In this document: piece by piece, positions 34,067-43,190 of the stretch | Layout: every line of letters starts with the position of its first letter | Position numbering within the stretch: the stretch's first letter is position 1 | Source: Clostridia bacterium | GTDB taxonomy: Bacteria; Bacillota; Clostridia; Oscillospirales; Acutalibacteraceae | Direction: 5' to 3' | Length of the DNA: 44,604 nucleotides | Assembly: GCA_900768075.1 (NCBI GenBank) | Contig: CAAGBN010000020.1 | Span: forward strand, 1-44,604 | Made by a program: the position numbers and the translations under genes | Notes under the pieces: model-generated | The model's input: the letters and a program-made list of their open reading frames with translations, nothing else | What the model was told of the DNA's origin: nothing | The model's database searches: none

Positions 34067-35491
34067 TTATTTGGTACCGAATTCAGCTTTACCCTCTTCG
34101 GTGTCTCTGTAATACTGTGTCTTGGGATTGGGATGCTTGTAGCTTTTCCAGATTTCTTCAGCTCTGGGAGCCCATTCAGCAGCAAACTTGTCACACTTAC
34201 TGCAAAGCATTTCTGCAGTTTCTTCCTGAATAAGGTTAGTTGATTTTGCACCTGTTCTCTTAACGATGTCTCTGAGACACTGAGGATTCTCAAGCATAGG
34301 ACAAGGTCTGAGATGATTGTCATTGAAAGGCTGGTCGTGTCTGAAAGCCATAAATAAAGGTCTCTGCAAAGCCTCTAAAAGTGTATGAGTTCTGATATTT
34401 GAATCTGAGAAGTGAATAAATACGCAAGGCTCCATATCACCGTTTGAGTTGATGTGGAAGTAGTTTCTGCCACCTGCGATACAGCCGCCGACATACTCGC
34501 CGTCACTCTGGAAGTCCATAAAGAACATCGGCTTACCGGTCTTGCCGTTACGTACTCTCTTGAGCCACTTGTACATATACTCTCTCTGATCGGGAGTAGG
34601 AATAAGCTCGGGAGGAGCATCGTGACCAACAGGCATAAAGTTGAAATAAAGAGCAAACTTTGCACCAAGTGAAATCATCTTATCAAGGAATTCATCACTT
34701 GTTACCTTTTCAACGTTGGCTCTTGTATAGCATACACTGATACCGAAAAGACAGCCCTTGCTTCTGAGAAGCTTCATTGAATTGATAACCTTCTGATAGT
34801 TGCCCTCTCCGCGTCTGTAGTCGGTAGATTCTTCGTCACCCTCAATTGACAGCGCAAGTGCAATATTACCTACTCTTACCATATCATCGCAGAATTTTTC
34901 ATCAACAAGATGACCGTTGGTATATGAAAGGAATGCACAGTCAGGATACTCTTCACAAAGCTTTATGATATCATTCTTTCTGATAAGAGGCTCACCGCCG
35001 GTAAACATATAGAAATGAGTACCGAGCTCTCTGCCCTGGGATACAATACTTGACATTTCCTCATAAGTGAGATTGCTCTCATGTCCGTATTCTGCCGCCC
35101 AACAGCCCTTACATTTACAGTTGCAGGCACTTGTGGGGTCAATGAGAATCTGGAAAGGAATATTACATTTATACTTTTCTCTGTTTTCTCTTACAGCTTT
35201 GGTACCCTTGATACCTGCACCGAGACCGATAGCAAGCATCATTTTTTTAATCATACCTCTGTCAAGGTCGGTCAAAGCGCTCATAGCAAGCTGATAATAC
35301 ACATTATCGCCCTCTTCAACTGCCTTTCTTGCTGCAACAAAATTCTTTGCAGGAAAAGTGCCGCCGAGAAGCTTCTCTGTTATATCAATAAGCTTGAGCA
35401 TATTTGCTTTAGGGTTTTTATCTATATACTTTAATATTCCGTCAAGAGTTGCGCCTACAGCAAGTCTTTCTGCTTTATCTTTTATTGTCAT
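34067..35491 (-). CDS. Radical SAM/SPASM domain protein, substrate unknown
   Basis: 474 aa. A helical N-terminal region of about 110 residues is followed by a radical SAM core: CNCKCKGC (Cys123, Cys127, Cys130 as CxxxCxxC), MFTGGEPL and LSIEGDEESTDYRRG. The C-terminal part has a SPASM-like Cys set (GGCIAGGRNYFHI, MEPCVFIHF, RPCPMLENPQCL, MLCSKCDKFA). The CWAAEYG phrase is common in a large group of uncharacterised clostridial radical SAM proteins. No peptide substrate or partner is adjacent. It diverges from the VTT-family gene with its own promoter (TAGACA-17-TATATT). The N-terminal extension argues against simple anSME or PqqE types. Confidence 0.8.
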   Translation of the reverse strand: MTIKDKAERLAVGATLDGILKYIDKNPKANMLKLIDITEKLLGGTFPAKNFVAARKAVEEGDNVYYQLAMSALTDLDRGMIKKMMLAIGLGAGIKGTKAVRENREKYKCNIPFQILIDPTSACNCKCKGCWAAEYGHESNLTYEEMSSIVSQGRELGTHFYMFTGGEPLIRKNDIIKLCEEYPDCAFLSYTNGHLVDEKFCDDMVRVGNIALALSIEGDEESTDYRRGEGNYQKVINSMKLLRSKGCLFGISVCYTRANVEKVTSDEFLDKMISLGAKFALYFNFMPVGHDAPPELIPTPDQREYMYKWLKRVRNGKTGKPMFFMDFQSDGEYVGGCIAGGRNYFHINSNGDMEPCVFIHFSDSNIRTHTLLEALQRPLFMAFRHDQPFNDNHLRPCPMLENPQCLRDIVKRTGAKSTNLIQEETAEMLCSKCDKFAAEWAPRAEEIWKSYKHPNPKTQYYRDTEEGKAEFGTK

Positions 35492-35525
35492 AACTGTACC
35501 TCACTTTAAATACCACGTAAAAAAT

Positions 35526-35554
35526 AATATACCATAAACACGAAAAAATGTCTA
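35526..35554 (-). promoter_or_regulatory. Promoter of the radical SAM/SPASM gene
   Basis: -35 TAGACA (35549-35554), 17-bp spacer, -10 TATATT (35526-35531). Confidence 0.6.
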
Positions 35555-35589
35555 TAGAAAAAATGATTTATTCATATTTATTATTACTG

Positions 35590-35618
35590 TTGTATTATTG
35601 ACAATATTTGTGTATAAT
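35590..35618 (+). promoter_or_regulatory. Promoter of the VTT-family gene
   Basis: -35 TTGTAT (35590-35595), 17-bp spacer, -10 TATAAT (35613-35618). It rules out a TTG start at 35608. Confidence 0.65.
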
Positions 35619-35649
35619 ACTAAAAATTATACTTTCCGGAGAAATTTAT

Positions 35650-36318
35650 ATGAATCCTAAAACCAAAGCCACCCTTCTTGCTTTGCTTCGTGCGACAGTA
35701 GCTATGATAATTTTTGTTTTAGCTGTCGTCAATTATGAAAAGCTTAAAAATATAGATGTTAGAGCTCTTGTAGAAGCAAGTTCAACTGTCACAGTTGCAA
35801 TACTTACTATATGGGCAATATATCTTGTAAAATCTATTCTTTTCATCATACCTGCTTCACTTATATATATTTCAATAGGTATGGCCTTTGAAACCTGGCA
35901 GGCTTGTCTCATAAGTCTTGTCGGTATTATTCTCGAAGTCACTGTCACATATTTCCTGGGGCTTTTCCTTGGCGGTGATTATGTAAATAAGCTTCTTGCA
36001 AAAAGCAAGGGCGGTCAGAAAATACTTGATATGAAATTCAACGACAACTTTCCTGCATTTCTCGGCATCAGAGCACTCCCCGTCTTTCCTATTGATTTTG
36101 TCAGTCTTTTCTGGGGTGCATCAAAGGCAAAGTTCCCCCGCTATTTTTTCGCAAGTGTAATAGGCATTATGCCCCGTGTGATACTCTTCACAATTTTAGG
36201 CGACGGCATTTATGATTATATTCCCATACACCTTATAATAAAGATTGTGATTTTCGCAATACCCGTCGGTGTTGTAATTTATCTTGCAAGACACTTCATT
36301 AAGCTTAAGTCTCAATAA
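35650..36318 (+). CDS. VTT-domain (TVP38/TMEM64, DedA-like) membrane protein
   Basis: 222 aa. About six hydrophobic segments. The central part (SLIYISIGMAFETWQACLISLVG, EVTVTYFLGLFLGGDYVNK, FPAFLGIRALPVFPIDFVSLFWGASKAKFPRYFFASVIGIMPR) matches the VTT/SNARE-assoc domain, with its G-x-LG and R-x-LP-xFP-xD features. Family members are linked to lipid scrambling or undecaprenyl-phosphate and membrane homeostasis; the substrate here is unknown. The ATG at 35650 is chosen because CGGAG lies 9 nt upstream and the -10 box overlaps the longer frame's start. A terminator follows the stop. Confidence 0.85.
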   Translation: MNPKTKATLLALLRATVAMIIFVLAVVNYEKLKNIDVRALVEASSTVTVAILTIWAIYLVKSILFIIPASLIYISIGMAFETWQACLISLVGIILEVTVTYFLGLFLGGDYVNKLLAKSKGGQKILDMKFNDNFPAFLGIRALPVFPIDFVSLFWGASKAKFPRYFFASVIGIMPRVILFTILGDGIYDYIPIHLIIKIVIFAIPVGVVIYLARHFIKLKSQ

Positions 36319-36325
36319 TCAACGT

Positions 36326-36359
36326 CAGTTCTGTCTTTTGGCAGAGCTGCTTTTTTTTT
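36326..36359 (+). terminator. Terminator of the VTT-family gene
   Basis: Stem CAGTTCTG (36326-36333) / CAGAGCTG (36342-36349) with one G-T pair, then nine T. Confidence 0.85.
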
Positions 36360-36390
36360 GTTGCGATTGGGTTTGTTCAGGCAGTGGGCC

Positions 36391-36465
36391 GCGGCTCCAC
36401 TGCCAAGCGAAGCTTGGCGCGGCGATTTCATCGCCGAAAATCGCTTTGCGATTTTGTGGAGCCGC
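36391..36465. repeat. Cloverleaf repeat element C
   Basis: Outer stem GCGGCTCCAC (36391-36400) / GTGGAGCCGC (36456-36465) encloses three abutting hairpins: TGCCAAGC-GAA-GCTTGGCG (36401-36419, closed by T-G), CGGCGAT-TTC-ATCGCCG (36420-36436) and AAAATCGC-TTT-GCGATTTT (36437-36455). No base is left unpaired between arms. It shares GGCTCC/GGAGCC in the outer stem, and an AAATCGC/GCGATTT arm, with element B. The flanks contain a further imperfect stem, ATCCCG...CGGGAT, near 36506-36536. The rest of 36480-36690 shows nothing else. Confidence 0.85.
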
Positions 36466-36690
36466 CTCCCGCAGATTGGATCCAATCCCATTAAAAATGT
36501 AAAATCCCGATTTGAACTCATAGTACAAACCGGGATCTTACTGATATTAGAGAACCAGAAGAAATCATTTTTAAGACACAAATTGCATTTTGTGTTGTGT
36601 TACAAGTATATTTTACACCTTGTGTTGCAAAAAAGCAAATGTTTTATATAAATGTTTAATATTTCTTAACTTTTTTCAGTAACATACAAA

Positions 36691-36719
36691 AAAGCAACGG
36701 TTAGCCGTTGCTTTTTGCA
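36691..36719 (-). terminator. Terminator of the MATE transporter gene
   Basis: 10-bp stem AAAGCAACGG / CCGTTGCTTT, 4-base loop, T-runs on both sides. Confidence 0.85.
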
Positions 36720-36728
36720 TGTTACTTT

Positions 36729-38093
36729 TTATTGAGCCTTATTTTCAAGCTTTGATATGAGTGTTTTGTAAATATATCTGAAGCAAATAAGTGAAACTGT
36801 CAAGGACATAAGCTCTGCAATGGGGAATGCGAGCCAAACATAGTTAAGCACACCTGTTTTTGAAAGCAGATACGCTGCAGGAAGAAGTACAATAAGCTGT
36901 CTACAGAATGACACGATTGTTGCAAAGTGACTCTTACCGAGCGCCTGGAAAGATGAACCAAGGCTGATATTTGTACCTGCAAGAACAAATATTGTACTGA
37001 TAATTCTGAGAGCAGGAACACCGATACTTATCATATCGTCACTGGCTTCAAAAAGTCTGAGCATTGTTTCAGGCATAATCCACATCAGGGCAGTACCGAC
37101 AGCCATAATTGAAACGGCAATAGTACAGCCGAACTTGAGTGTTGCTGTGATTCTCTTTTTATCTCTTGCACCGTAGTTGAATGCAATAATGGGAATTACA
37201 CCGTTATTCAGACCGAAGATAGGCATAAATACAAAGGACTGAAGCTTAAAGTACACACCGAAAACTGCAGCTGCAGTAGTTGAGAAGCTAAGAAGAATCT
37301 TATTAAGACCAAAGGTCATACATGAGCCGATACCCACCATAATGATTGAGGGCACACCGATCTTATAAATATCGGAAATTATCTTGAAGTCAGGTCTGAA
37401 GCCCTTGAGAGAAATCTTAACCTCTTTGTTGAACTTCTGATTAAGGATAATACCAATTATAAATGCGATAATCTGACCGATTACTGTAGCAATAGCCGCA
37501 CCCTTTGCTTCGAGACGAGGGAAAGGTCCGATGCCAAGAATAAGCAGTGGGTCAAGGATAATATTGATAATAGCACCTGTGAGCTGTGTTGCCATTGAAA
37601 GAGTAGTCTTACCTGTGGCCTGCATAAGTCTTTCCATTGTTACCTGACCGAAAAGGCCGAATGAAGCAGCACATACAATTGAAAGGTAATCAACACCATA
37701 GGCATAAATGGGAGAATCTGCCTCAATCTGAGTATTAAAGAACAGCTTTGCTCCAAAAAGTCCGAAAAGTAAAAATATAACTGAGCTGAAAGCAATAAGG
37801 CATACACCGTTATTTGCAACCTTGTTTACCTTTTCAAAATCTCTAGCACCTAAATGTCTTGAGAGAAGTGCATTGATACCTACACCTGTACCCGTAGCAA
37901 CACCGATCATAAGATTCTGTGCGGGGAATGCAAGTGATACTGCTGTAAGAGCGTCCTCACATACCTGAGCAACGAATATACTGTCGACGATATTATAGAG
38001 TGCCTGCACAAGCATTGAAATCATCATAGGTACGCTCATACTTATAACTAATTTTTTTATAGGCATAACGCCCATTTTATTTTCCCTTTGCAT
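36729..38093 (-). CDS. MATE family efflux transporter
   Basis: 454 aa, about 12 transmembrane helices in two related halves. The N-terminus (PIKKLVISMSVPMMISMLVQALYNIVDSIFVAQ) and the GVGINALLSRHLGARD segment are characteristic of DinF/NorM-like MATE exporters, which expel cationic drugs, dyes or metabolites using Na+ or H+ gradients. Substrate cannot be told. AGGAGG lies 6 nt before the ATG; a TATAAT -10 is visible about 30 bp further up without a good -35. Terminator directly after. Stand-alone gene with no adjacent regulator. Confidence 0.93.
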   Translation of the reverse strand: MQRENKMGVMPIKKLVISMSVPMMISMLVQALYNIVDSIFVAQVCEDALTAVSLAFPAQNLMIGVATGTGVGINALLSRHLGARDFEKVNKVANNGVCLIAFSSVIFLLFGLFGAKLFFNTQIEADSPIYAYGVDYLSIVCAASFGLFGQVTMERLMQATGKTTLSMATQLTGAIINIILDPLLILGIGPFPRLEAKGAAIATVIGQIIAFIIGIILNQKFNKEVKISLKGFRPDFKIISDIYKIGVPSIIMVGIGSCMTFGLNKILLSFSTTAAAVFGVYFKLQSFVFMPIFGLNNGVIPIIAFNYGARDKKRITATLKFGCTIAVSIMAVGTALMWIMPETMLRLFEASDDMISIGVPALRIISTIFVLAGTNISLGSSFQALGKSHFATIVSFCRQLIVLLPAAYLLSKTGVLNYVWLAFPIAELMSLTVSLICFRYIYKTLISKLENKAQ

Positions 38094-38367
38094 TTTATTC
38101 CTCCTGCTTCAAATTTGCTTTCTATATTATATCACTAATAAAATTTAAAATCTACTGTTTTGAGCAAAAACCTTTGTCTATTTTGCATTGCTTACAGCGT
38201 TTTATTATGGTTAATTTGCCTAAAGAATTGTAATATTTGTCAAATAGCGTCTTTTCAAATTGTTCACCTTAACAAAATAAAAAACATATCATTTTCTTTA
38301 GTTTAAATTTTAATATTATTGTGTTATAATTGTCAGCATATTCCAAGCACCGAGGAGGAACTATATA

Positions 38368-41300
38368 ATGAAAAAGCTAATCGCACTTATTCTGACGCTT
38401 GTTATGATATTCTCTGCAATCAGTACCGCTGCCGTAGCTATTGATTTCGGCAAAAACAAGGTTACTGCTTCTATGGATTTTGTCACAATCTCAGACCTTC
38501 ACTTTTACCCCGAAAGTCTTATGAGCGATTCCAAAGCCTGGAAGGATTACTGCGACAGTAACGTCAAGATGTTTCCTGAGTCAGAGAATATTTTAAGAAC
38601 TGCTATTGAAACAGCCTTAACAAGAAATCCTGATCTTAAATATATTCTCATTCCGGGCGACCTTACAAAGGATGGCGAATACAAATCACACACAACCTTG
38701 GCTTCAATTCTCACACAATATGAAAAGGACTACGGCATTGAATTTATTGTTACCACAGGTAACCACGATATCAATCAGGTCTATTCGAGCTCTTTTGCAT
38801 CAGGCAAGGAAGAAAAGGAGCCTGCACTTCAGTATGACCAATTCGCTGAGGTATATAAGGACCTCGGATATGATCTTGCCTTTGAGCGTTATGCAGAAAA
38901 CGGCACCGAAATAACCAACGGTCTTTCCTATGCTGCTGATCTTATGGATGATAACGGCAATTACAGCTACAGACTCATTGTTATCGACTCCTGCAGATAT
39001 GGCTTCAAGCCTGAGGATGCTTATAAAGATACCGGTGGTGAAGTTACTCCTGAGCTTATGGCGTGGGTAAAAAAATTGGCAGATGATGCCTACGCTAACG
39101 GCAAAACCCCTATGGTTATGCTTCATCACAATCTTGCAGCTCATATGGAAACCGAGCCCTCTATTACTTCAAACTTCCCTATTGATAACTATATGGATGT
39201 AGCAGAGGCCTTTGCCTCCTGGGGTATTCACTTCGCCTTTTCAGGCCATCTTCATATGGATAGTATTGCCAGTGTTATAAACGATGACGGCGAGGCTCTT
39301 TACGATATTCAGACCGCTTCTATTATCGACTATCCCTGCACATACCGAGAAATGTCTATCAGCACATATAAAAGCGGTGAGAGCGATATAGATATTGACA
39401 GTGTTGCATTTGATGACAGTGTTGCTTTCTCCTATGACGGCAAAACCTATGAAAAAGGTACATTCTATATAGAGGTTTTCCAACGAGCCTATGGTGGTAA
39501 ATACACCGACGAAGGCAAGGCTGATGCAGATGAATTTTTGCTTGCTATTGTCAAAAACACCATTTCAAAATATATTGTCTCCATTCAGGAAGCAGGCAGT
39601 ATCGGTGAATTCCTCAAAACAATGAATCTTGACCTTGAGGCAATACTCAACTCATTCCTTTCACCTTATATCGGTGACGGAATAAAGCTCGGCGGATACA
39701 ATATATTCAGTGTAGATAATATAATGTGGTTTATAAATGACCTTCTGGATCAGATTTATGAGCTTTATATCAAAGACGAGAGTAAGCTCTACTCTCTGAT
39801 CAAGTCTATCATTCACGAGGTTACTTCTATCACTGTATCTGATGTTCCCTGCACTAAGTATATAGAAGAATTCGGCTTCGGTGACGAAAACAGACCCGGT
39901 ACTATCGCTGACCTTATTCTCACAGTACTTGCCTCCTGGTATGCAGGTAACGAAACTATAGAGGATGACCCCTTTATGCAGGATGCATTGAAGAAGTTTG
40001 AAGAAGCCTATGTAATAGAAGAGCTCTTCAATAAAATCGTTGATCTTCTTCTGCACACACTCATTGAAGACAACATTCTCTCAAAGCTCGAAATCAGAGT
40101 TGACAAACTGCTCAACGACGACTTCATCGGCAAGAATATGGGCAAGGGTGTAAATTATCTTCTCAACTATGTTCTTAAGGGTGACTTCACCTATATGAAC
40201 CTTGTAGATACTGTCTTTATGCTCGGCGTTCTTCCCTACAACAGTCTCTATGATATTCTTGATAAAGAGCTTATTCAGAAATATCTCACTTTCAGCCAGT
40301 TCGAGGGTGTGGGTGCCTTTGTAAAGTTTGTTGCCAATGACTTTACCAACGACGTCAACCCAATCATAAAGGGTGACTATGATGTTACATATTCAACTGA
40401 AAAAGTAGAAGTACCCGTAACAAGAGAGAACTACAGACTTCCCACAATGGTCAGTGTGACTCTCGGCGAAAATAAAGATGAAGCTGTTATCAGCTGGTTC
40501 TCAAAATCAACCGTTGACGGTGACATCGAAATATACAAAGCTGATAAGACTCCCGATTTCAATGGTAAGGCCACAAAAACAGCTGACTTCAACATTGATG
40601 TGAAGAGTGAAAGCGTAATCCGCTCATACTTCGGCATTGATATCGGTATCATAGGCTTCCTGCCTTATGAATTCAAAATGAACCGTCACACCGTTACACT
40701 TTCAGGTCTTGAAGAGGGCGCAACCTACTATTACAGAATAGGCTCAGAAGAAAAAGGCTGGTGGAGCGACACGGGCACAGTACGAACAGCAGACGGCACA
40801 AAGGATGTAACCTTCCTACATCTTGCTGACCCTCAGTCACAGTGCGAAGCACAGTATGAAAGAGCATGGGCCAAAACCTTAGACAGCGCATTCGATGTTT
40901 ATCCCGATGCGGACTTCATCATCAACACAGGCGACCTCGTTGACCACGGTGATAATCAGAAACAGTGGGCATGGATGTTCAATACAGCCTCCGAATCTCT
41001 TATGAATACATATATGATGCCCGCAGCAGGCAATCACGAGGATCACGGCACAAATGCACTTGACAATTATTTTGTTCTTCCCAATGTACCCGAGCAGGAT
41101 AAAACAAGCGGTGTATATTACAGTTTCGATTATAACAATGCTCACTTTGCTGTACTCAACACCAACAATCTCAATGAAGAAGAAGGTCTCAGCGACGATC
41201 AGATCAAGTGGCTCACAGAAGATATGACAAACAGCAGCGCTCAGTGGAAATTTGTTACTCTTCACAAAGCCGTTTATTCTCAGGGCTCACACTATAAGGA

Positions 41301-41865
41301 TGATGACGTCTGCGCTATCAGAGAACAGCTTCAGGTGTTAATGCCTCAGCTTGATATTGATATGGTATTCCAGGGTCACGACCACGTTTATATGAGAACA
41401 GGCTCACTTGTCAACAATGCGAACACTGCATATGACACTGCATATCTCAGTCATAACGGCAAGGTCTATAAAACTCAGGTACAGCCCACAGGCACAACCT
41501 ATGTTATCTCAGGCACCAGCGGTGTTAAAACTTATATTCAGAATGATGTCACTCTCACAGATAAGTACTTCCCGAGAGGTGAAAAAATCCTCTCTGTTGA
41601 TGCTCCTATGTTCTCAGCAGTAGAAATCAAAGACGGTGTTCTTTACTTCGATGCTTACAGTATAACCGACAACGGTGCTCAGAATCTCGACAGCTTTGCA
41701 ATACAGAAAGACAAAGCTCAGGGTAACATTGCTGAAGGTTATGTTCCTCCTGCTGAAGATTCAGCTGAAACATCTGCACTTACAGATACATTAGGCAAAA
41801 TTATTTCCTTTATGCAAAAGGTTATGACAGTGCTTATGAATATCGCAAAGTGGTATATATTCTAA
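38368..41865 (+). CDS. Secreted protein with two metallophosphoesterase domains (second purple-acid-phosphatase-like)
   Basis: 1165 aa. Signal peptide 1-24. Domain 1 (about 35-330) is a calcineurin-like phosphoesterase: ISDLH (Asp43/His45), PGDLTKDGE, TGNHDIN, MLHHN, SGHLH. A helical linker of about 340 aa follows. From about 690 an Fn3-like purple-acid-phosphatase N-domain (VSVTLGENKDEAVISWFSKS, YYYRIG) leads into domain 2 (about 810-1090): FLHLADPQ, NTGDLVDHG, GNHEDHG, TLHKAVYSQGSHY, FQGHDHVYMR. Both metal sites look complete. After a Pro/acidic linker the protein ends with an amphipathic tail (IISFMQKVMTVLMNIAKWY). Likely extracellular phosphate release from organic phosphates. AGGAGG before the ATG; -10 TATAAT at 38335; strong terminator. 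Confidence 0.9.
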   Translation: MKKLIALILTLVMIFSAISTAAVAIDFGKNKVTASMDFVTISDLHFYPESLMSDSKAWKDYCDSNVKMFPESENILRTAIETALTRNPDLKYILIPGDLTKDGEYKSHTTLASILTQYEKDYGIEFIVTTGNHDINQVYSSSFASGKEEKEPALQYDQFAEVYKDLGYDLAFERYAENGTEITNGLSYAADLMDDNGNYSYRLIVIDSCRYGFKPEDAYKDTGGEVTPELMAWVKKLADDAYANGKTPMVMLHHNLAAHMETEPSITSNFPIDNYMDVAEAFASWGIHFAFSGHLHMDSIASVINDDGEALYDIQTASIIDYPCTYREMSISTYKSGESDIDIDSVAFDDSVAFSYDGKTYEKGTFYIEVFQRAYGGKYTDEGKADADEFLLAIVKNTISKYIVSIQEAGSIGEFLKTMNLDLEAILNSFLSPYIGDGIKLGGYNIFSVDNIMWFINDLLDQIYELYIKDESKLYSLIKSIIHEVTSITVSDVPCTKYIEEFGFGDENRPGTIADLILTVLASWYAGNETIEDDPFMQDALKKFEEAYVIEELFNKIVDLLLHTLIEDNILSKLEIRVDKLLNDDFIGKNMGKGVNYLLNYVLKGDFTYMNLVDTVFMLGVLPYNSLYDILDKELIQKYLTFSQFEGVGAFVKFVANDFTNDVNPIIKGDYDVTYSTEKVEVPVTRENYRLPTMVSVTLGENKDEAVISWFSKSTVDGDIEIYKADKTPDFNGKATKTADFNIDVKSESVIRSYFGIDIGIIGFLPYEFKMNRHTVTLSGLEEGATYYYRIGSEEKGWWSDTGTVRTADGTKDVTFLHLADPQSQCEAQYERAWAKTLDSAFDVYPDADFIINTGDLVDHGDNQKQWAWMFNTASESLMNTYMMPAAGNHEDHGTNALDNYFVLPNVPEQDKTSGVYYSFDYNNAHFAVLNTNNLNEEEGLSDDQIKWLTEDMTNSSAQWKFVTLHKAVYSQGSHYKDDDVCAIREQLQVLMPQLDIDMVFQGHDHVYMRTGSLVNNANTAYDTAYLSHNGKVYKTQVQPTGTTYVISGTSGVKTYIQNDVTLTDKYFPRGEKILSVDAPMFSAVEIKDGVLYFDAYSITDNGAQNLDSFAIQKDKAQGNIAEGYVPPAEDSAETSALTDTLGKIISFMQKVMTVLMNIAKWYIF

Positions 41866-41873
41866 AATTACTT

Positions 41874-41908
41874 ATGACCTCTTACCCGAAAGTAAGAGGT
41901 CATTTTTT
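41874..41908 (+). terminator. Terminator of the double phosphoesterase gene
   Basis: Perfect 11-bp stem ATGACCTCTTA / TAAGAGGTCAT, 8-base loop, then TTTTTT. Confidence 0.92.
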
Positions 41909-41921
41909 AAAGCTCATTTAA

Positions 41922-41950
41922 TTGACATTTTTTAACTTATATCCTATAAT
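41922..41950 (+). promoter_or_regulatory. Promoter of the LiaF-like gene
   Basis: -35 TTGACA (41922-41927), 17-bp spacer, -10 TATAAT (41945-41950): full consensus. Confidence 0.88.
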
Positions 41951-41982
41951 ATGTTAACACACAGAAAAAGGAGTGACTTAAT

Positions 41983-42663
41983 TTGAAAAAATTCAGTAAT
42001 ATTTTATGGGGTCTGGCATTCATCGTTTTAGGTGTAATGATCGGTCTCAACTCATTCGGTATCACACAAATCAATTTCTTCTTCGACGGTTGGTGGACTC
42101 TTTTCCTCATTGTTCCCTGCTTCATCGAAATTTTCCGCTCAAAGGTTAAGGTTCTCAATATCATAGGTATCGCAACAGGTGTTGCCCTCTTGCTCTTCTG
42201 TCAGGGAATCTTCTCACTTGAAATCCTCTGGAAGCTTGCTCTTCCCACAATCCTTGTACTTATCGGTGTAGCTCTTGTTTTCAAGGATGCAATCTTCGCA
42301 CCTAAAAACTCACCCTTTAACAGAAGCACTGACAAAAAAGGCCAGGAAGACAAATACAAGGCTTCATTTTCAAGCAAAAACATAAAATACGACAACCAGG
42401 TATTTTACGGCAACGACCTTTCAGCAAGCTTCGGCAGTATCACCTGCGACTTAAGAAACGCTATCATTGAAGAAGATGTTATCATCAATGCAAATGCAAC
42501 TATGGGCAGTGTTGATATTCTTCTGCCTGCTACTGTAAATGTAGAAATCAAATCTGCAGGCATCGGTGGTGTTTATGACAACAGAGCTAATAAAAATCCT
42601 TTACCATCACCTACAGTATTCGTCAGCGGTGTCTGCCTTTTAGGCAATGTGGAGATTAAATAA
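41983..42663 (+). CDS. LiaF-like cell-envelope protein
   Basis: 226 aa from a TTG start with GGAG 9 nt upstream. Four hydrophobic helices (about residues 7-25, 35-50, 57-73, 82-102) in the LiaI/LiaF-type transmembrane arrangement, including WWTLFLIVPC. The C-terminal beta-helical domain (FGSITCDLRNAIIEEDVIINANATMGSVDILLPATVNVEIKSAGIGG) is typical of the cell-wall-active-antibiotics-response family. LiaF represses the LiaRS two-component system under no stress in Bacillus; no liaRS genes are adjacent here, so that role is uncertain. Confidence 0.8.
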   Translation: MKKFSNILWGLAFIVLGVMIGLNSFGITQINFFFDGWWTLFLIVPCFIEIFRSKVKVLNIIGIATGVALLLFCQGIFSLEILWKLALPTILVLIGVALVFKDAIFAPKNSPFNRSTDKKGQEDKYKASFSSKNIKYDNQVFYGNDLSASFGSITCDLRNAIIEEDVIINANATMGSVDILLPATVNVEIKSAGIGGVYDNRANKNPLPSPTVFVSGVCLLGNVEIK

Positions 42664-42754
42664 AATCAGCACATTTAGTTGCTTTTATACACAGACAAAC
42701 ACTATCTACCTGACGAGGATGATAGCAAAAAATACTCAATAGGAGGATTGCCTT

Positions 42755-43144
42755 ATGAAAAGCATAAAGCCCGGTAGAGGCCCATCTATGATGAGCGGTA
42801 TATCAAGCATTTTAGTTGGCGTGTTCGGTATAGCCTGGACCATCGGAGCCGTCTCTATGGGTGCAGGCGGTCTGTTTGCTGTCTTCGGACTTGTTTTTGT
42901 TGCAATGTCAATTGTTTCGGCAGTGTACAACTTTAGAAATGCTACAAACAAAAACAGATATTCAACCTTTGATATCACCGACGAAAACGAAGAACCAGAT
43001 CCTTGGAATGAGCGTTTTGGCGAACAGAAAAATTTTTCTTCGCAAAATATAAGCAGTAACGACAATCAATACTGTCCCTACTGCGGAGCAAAAACAGACG
43101 GTGACTTTTTATACTGCAATAAATGCGGAAAGAAGTTGCCTTAA
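42755..43144 (+). CDS. Small membrane protein with C-terminal zinc ribbon
   Basis: 129 aa. Two transmembrane helices (about residues 15-35 and 37-59), an acidic/polar linker and a C-terminal zinc ribbon (YCPYCGAKTDGDFLYCNKCGKKLP) with CPYC and CNKC knuckles, placed on the cytosolic side if the N-terminus is inside. AGGAGG precedes the ATG. It lies 91 bp after the LiaF-like gene without an intervening terminator, so probably in the same transcript. Function unknown; the architecture is common in Firmicutes. Confidence 0.75.
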   Translation: MKSIKPGRGPSMMSGISSILVGVFGIAWTIGAVSMGAGGLFAVFGLVFVAMSIVSAVYNFRNATNKNRYSTFDITDENEEPDPWNERFGEQKNFSSQNISSNDNQYCPYCGAKTDGDFLYCNKCGKKLP

Positions 43145-43156
43145 AGCAAATATCAA

Positions 43157-43190
43157 AGCAGGGAGCTACGGCTCCCTGCTTACTTTTTAT
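43157..43190. terminator. Bidirectional terminator between converging genes
   Basis: Stem AGCAGGGAGC / GCTCCCTGCT with a TACG loop, followed on the plus strand by TACTTTTTATT. It serves the zinc-ribbon gene and possibly the opposing SdpI-like gene. Confidence 0.8.

Noticed and set aside
33776..34323. Overlapping 155-167-codon frames around the cloverleaf element B
   Set aside because: They cross a promoter, a repeat, a terminator and the 3' end of the radical SAM gene; no RBS and no coherent protein.
36284..36651. Several 67-97-codon frames over cloverleaf element C
   Set aside because: Both strands are open only because of the GC-rich palindromes; none has start signals.
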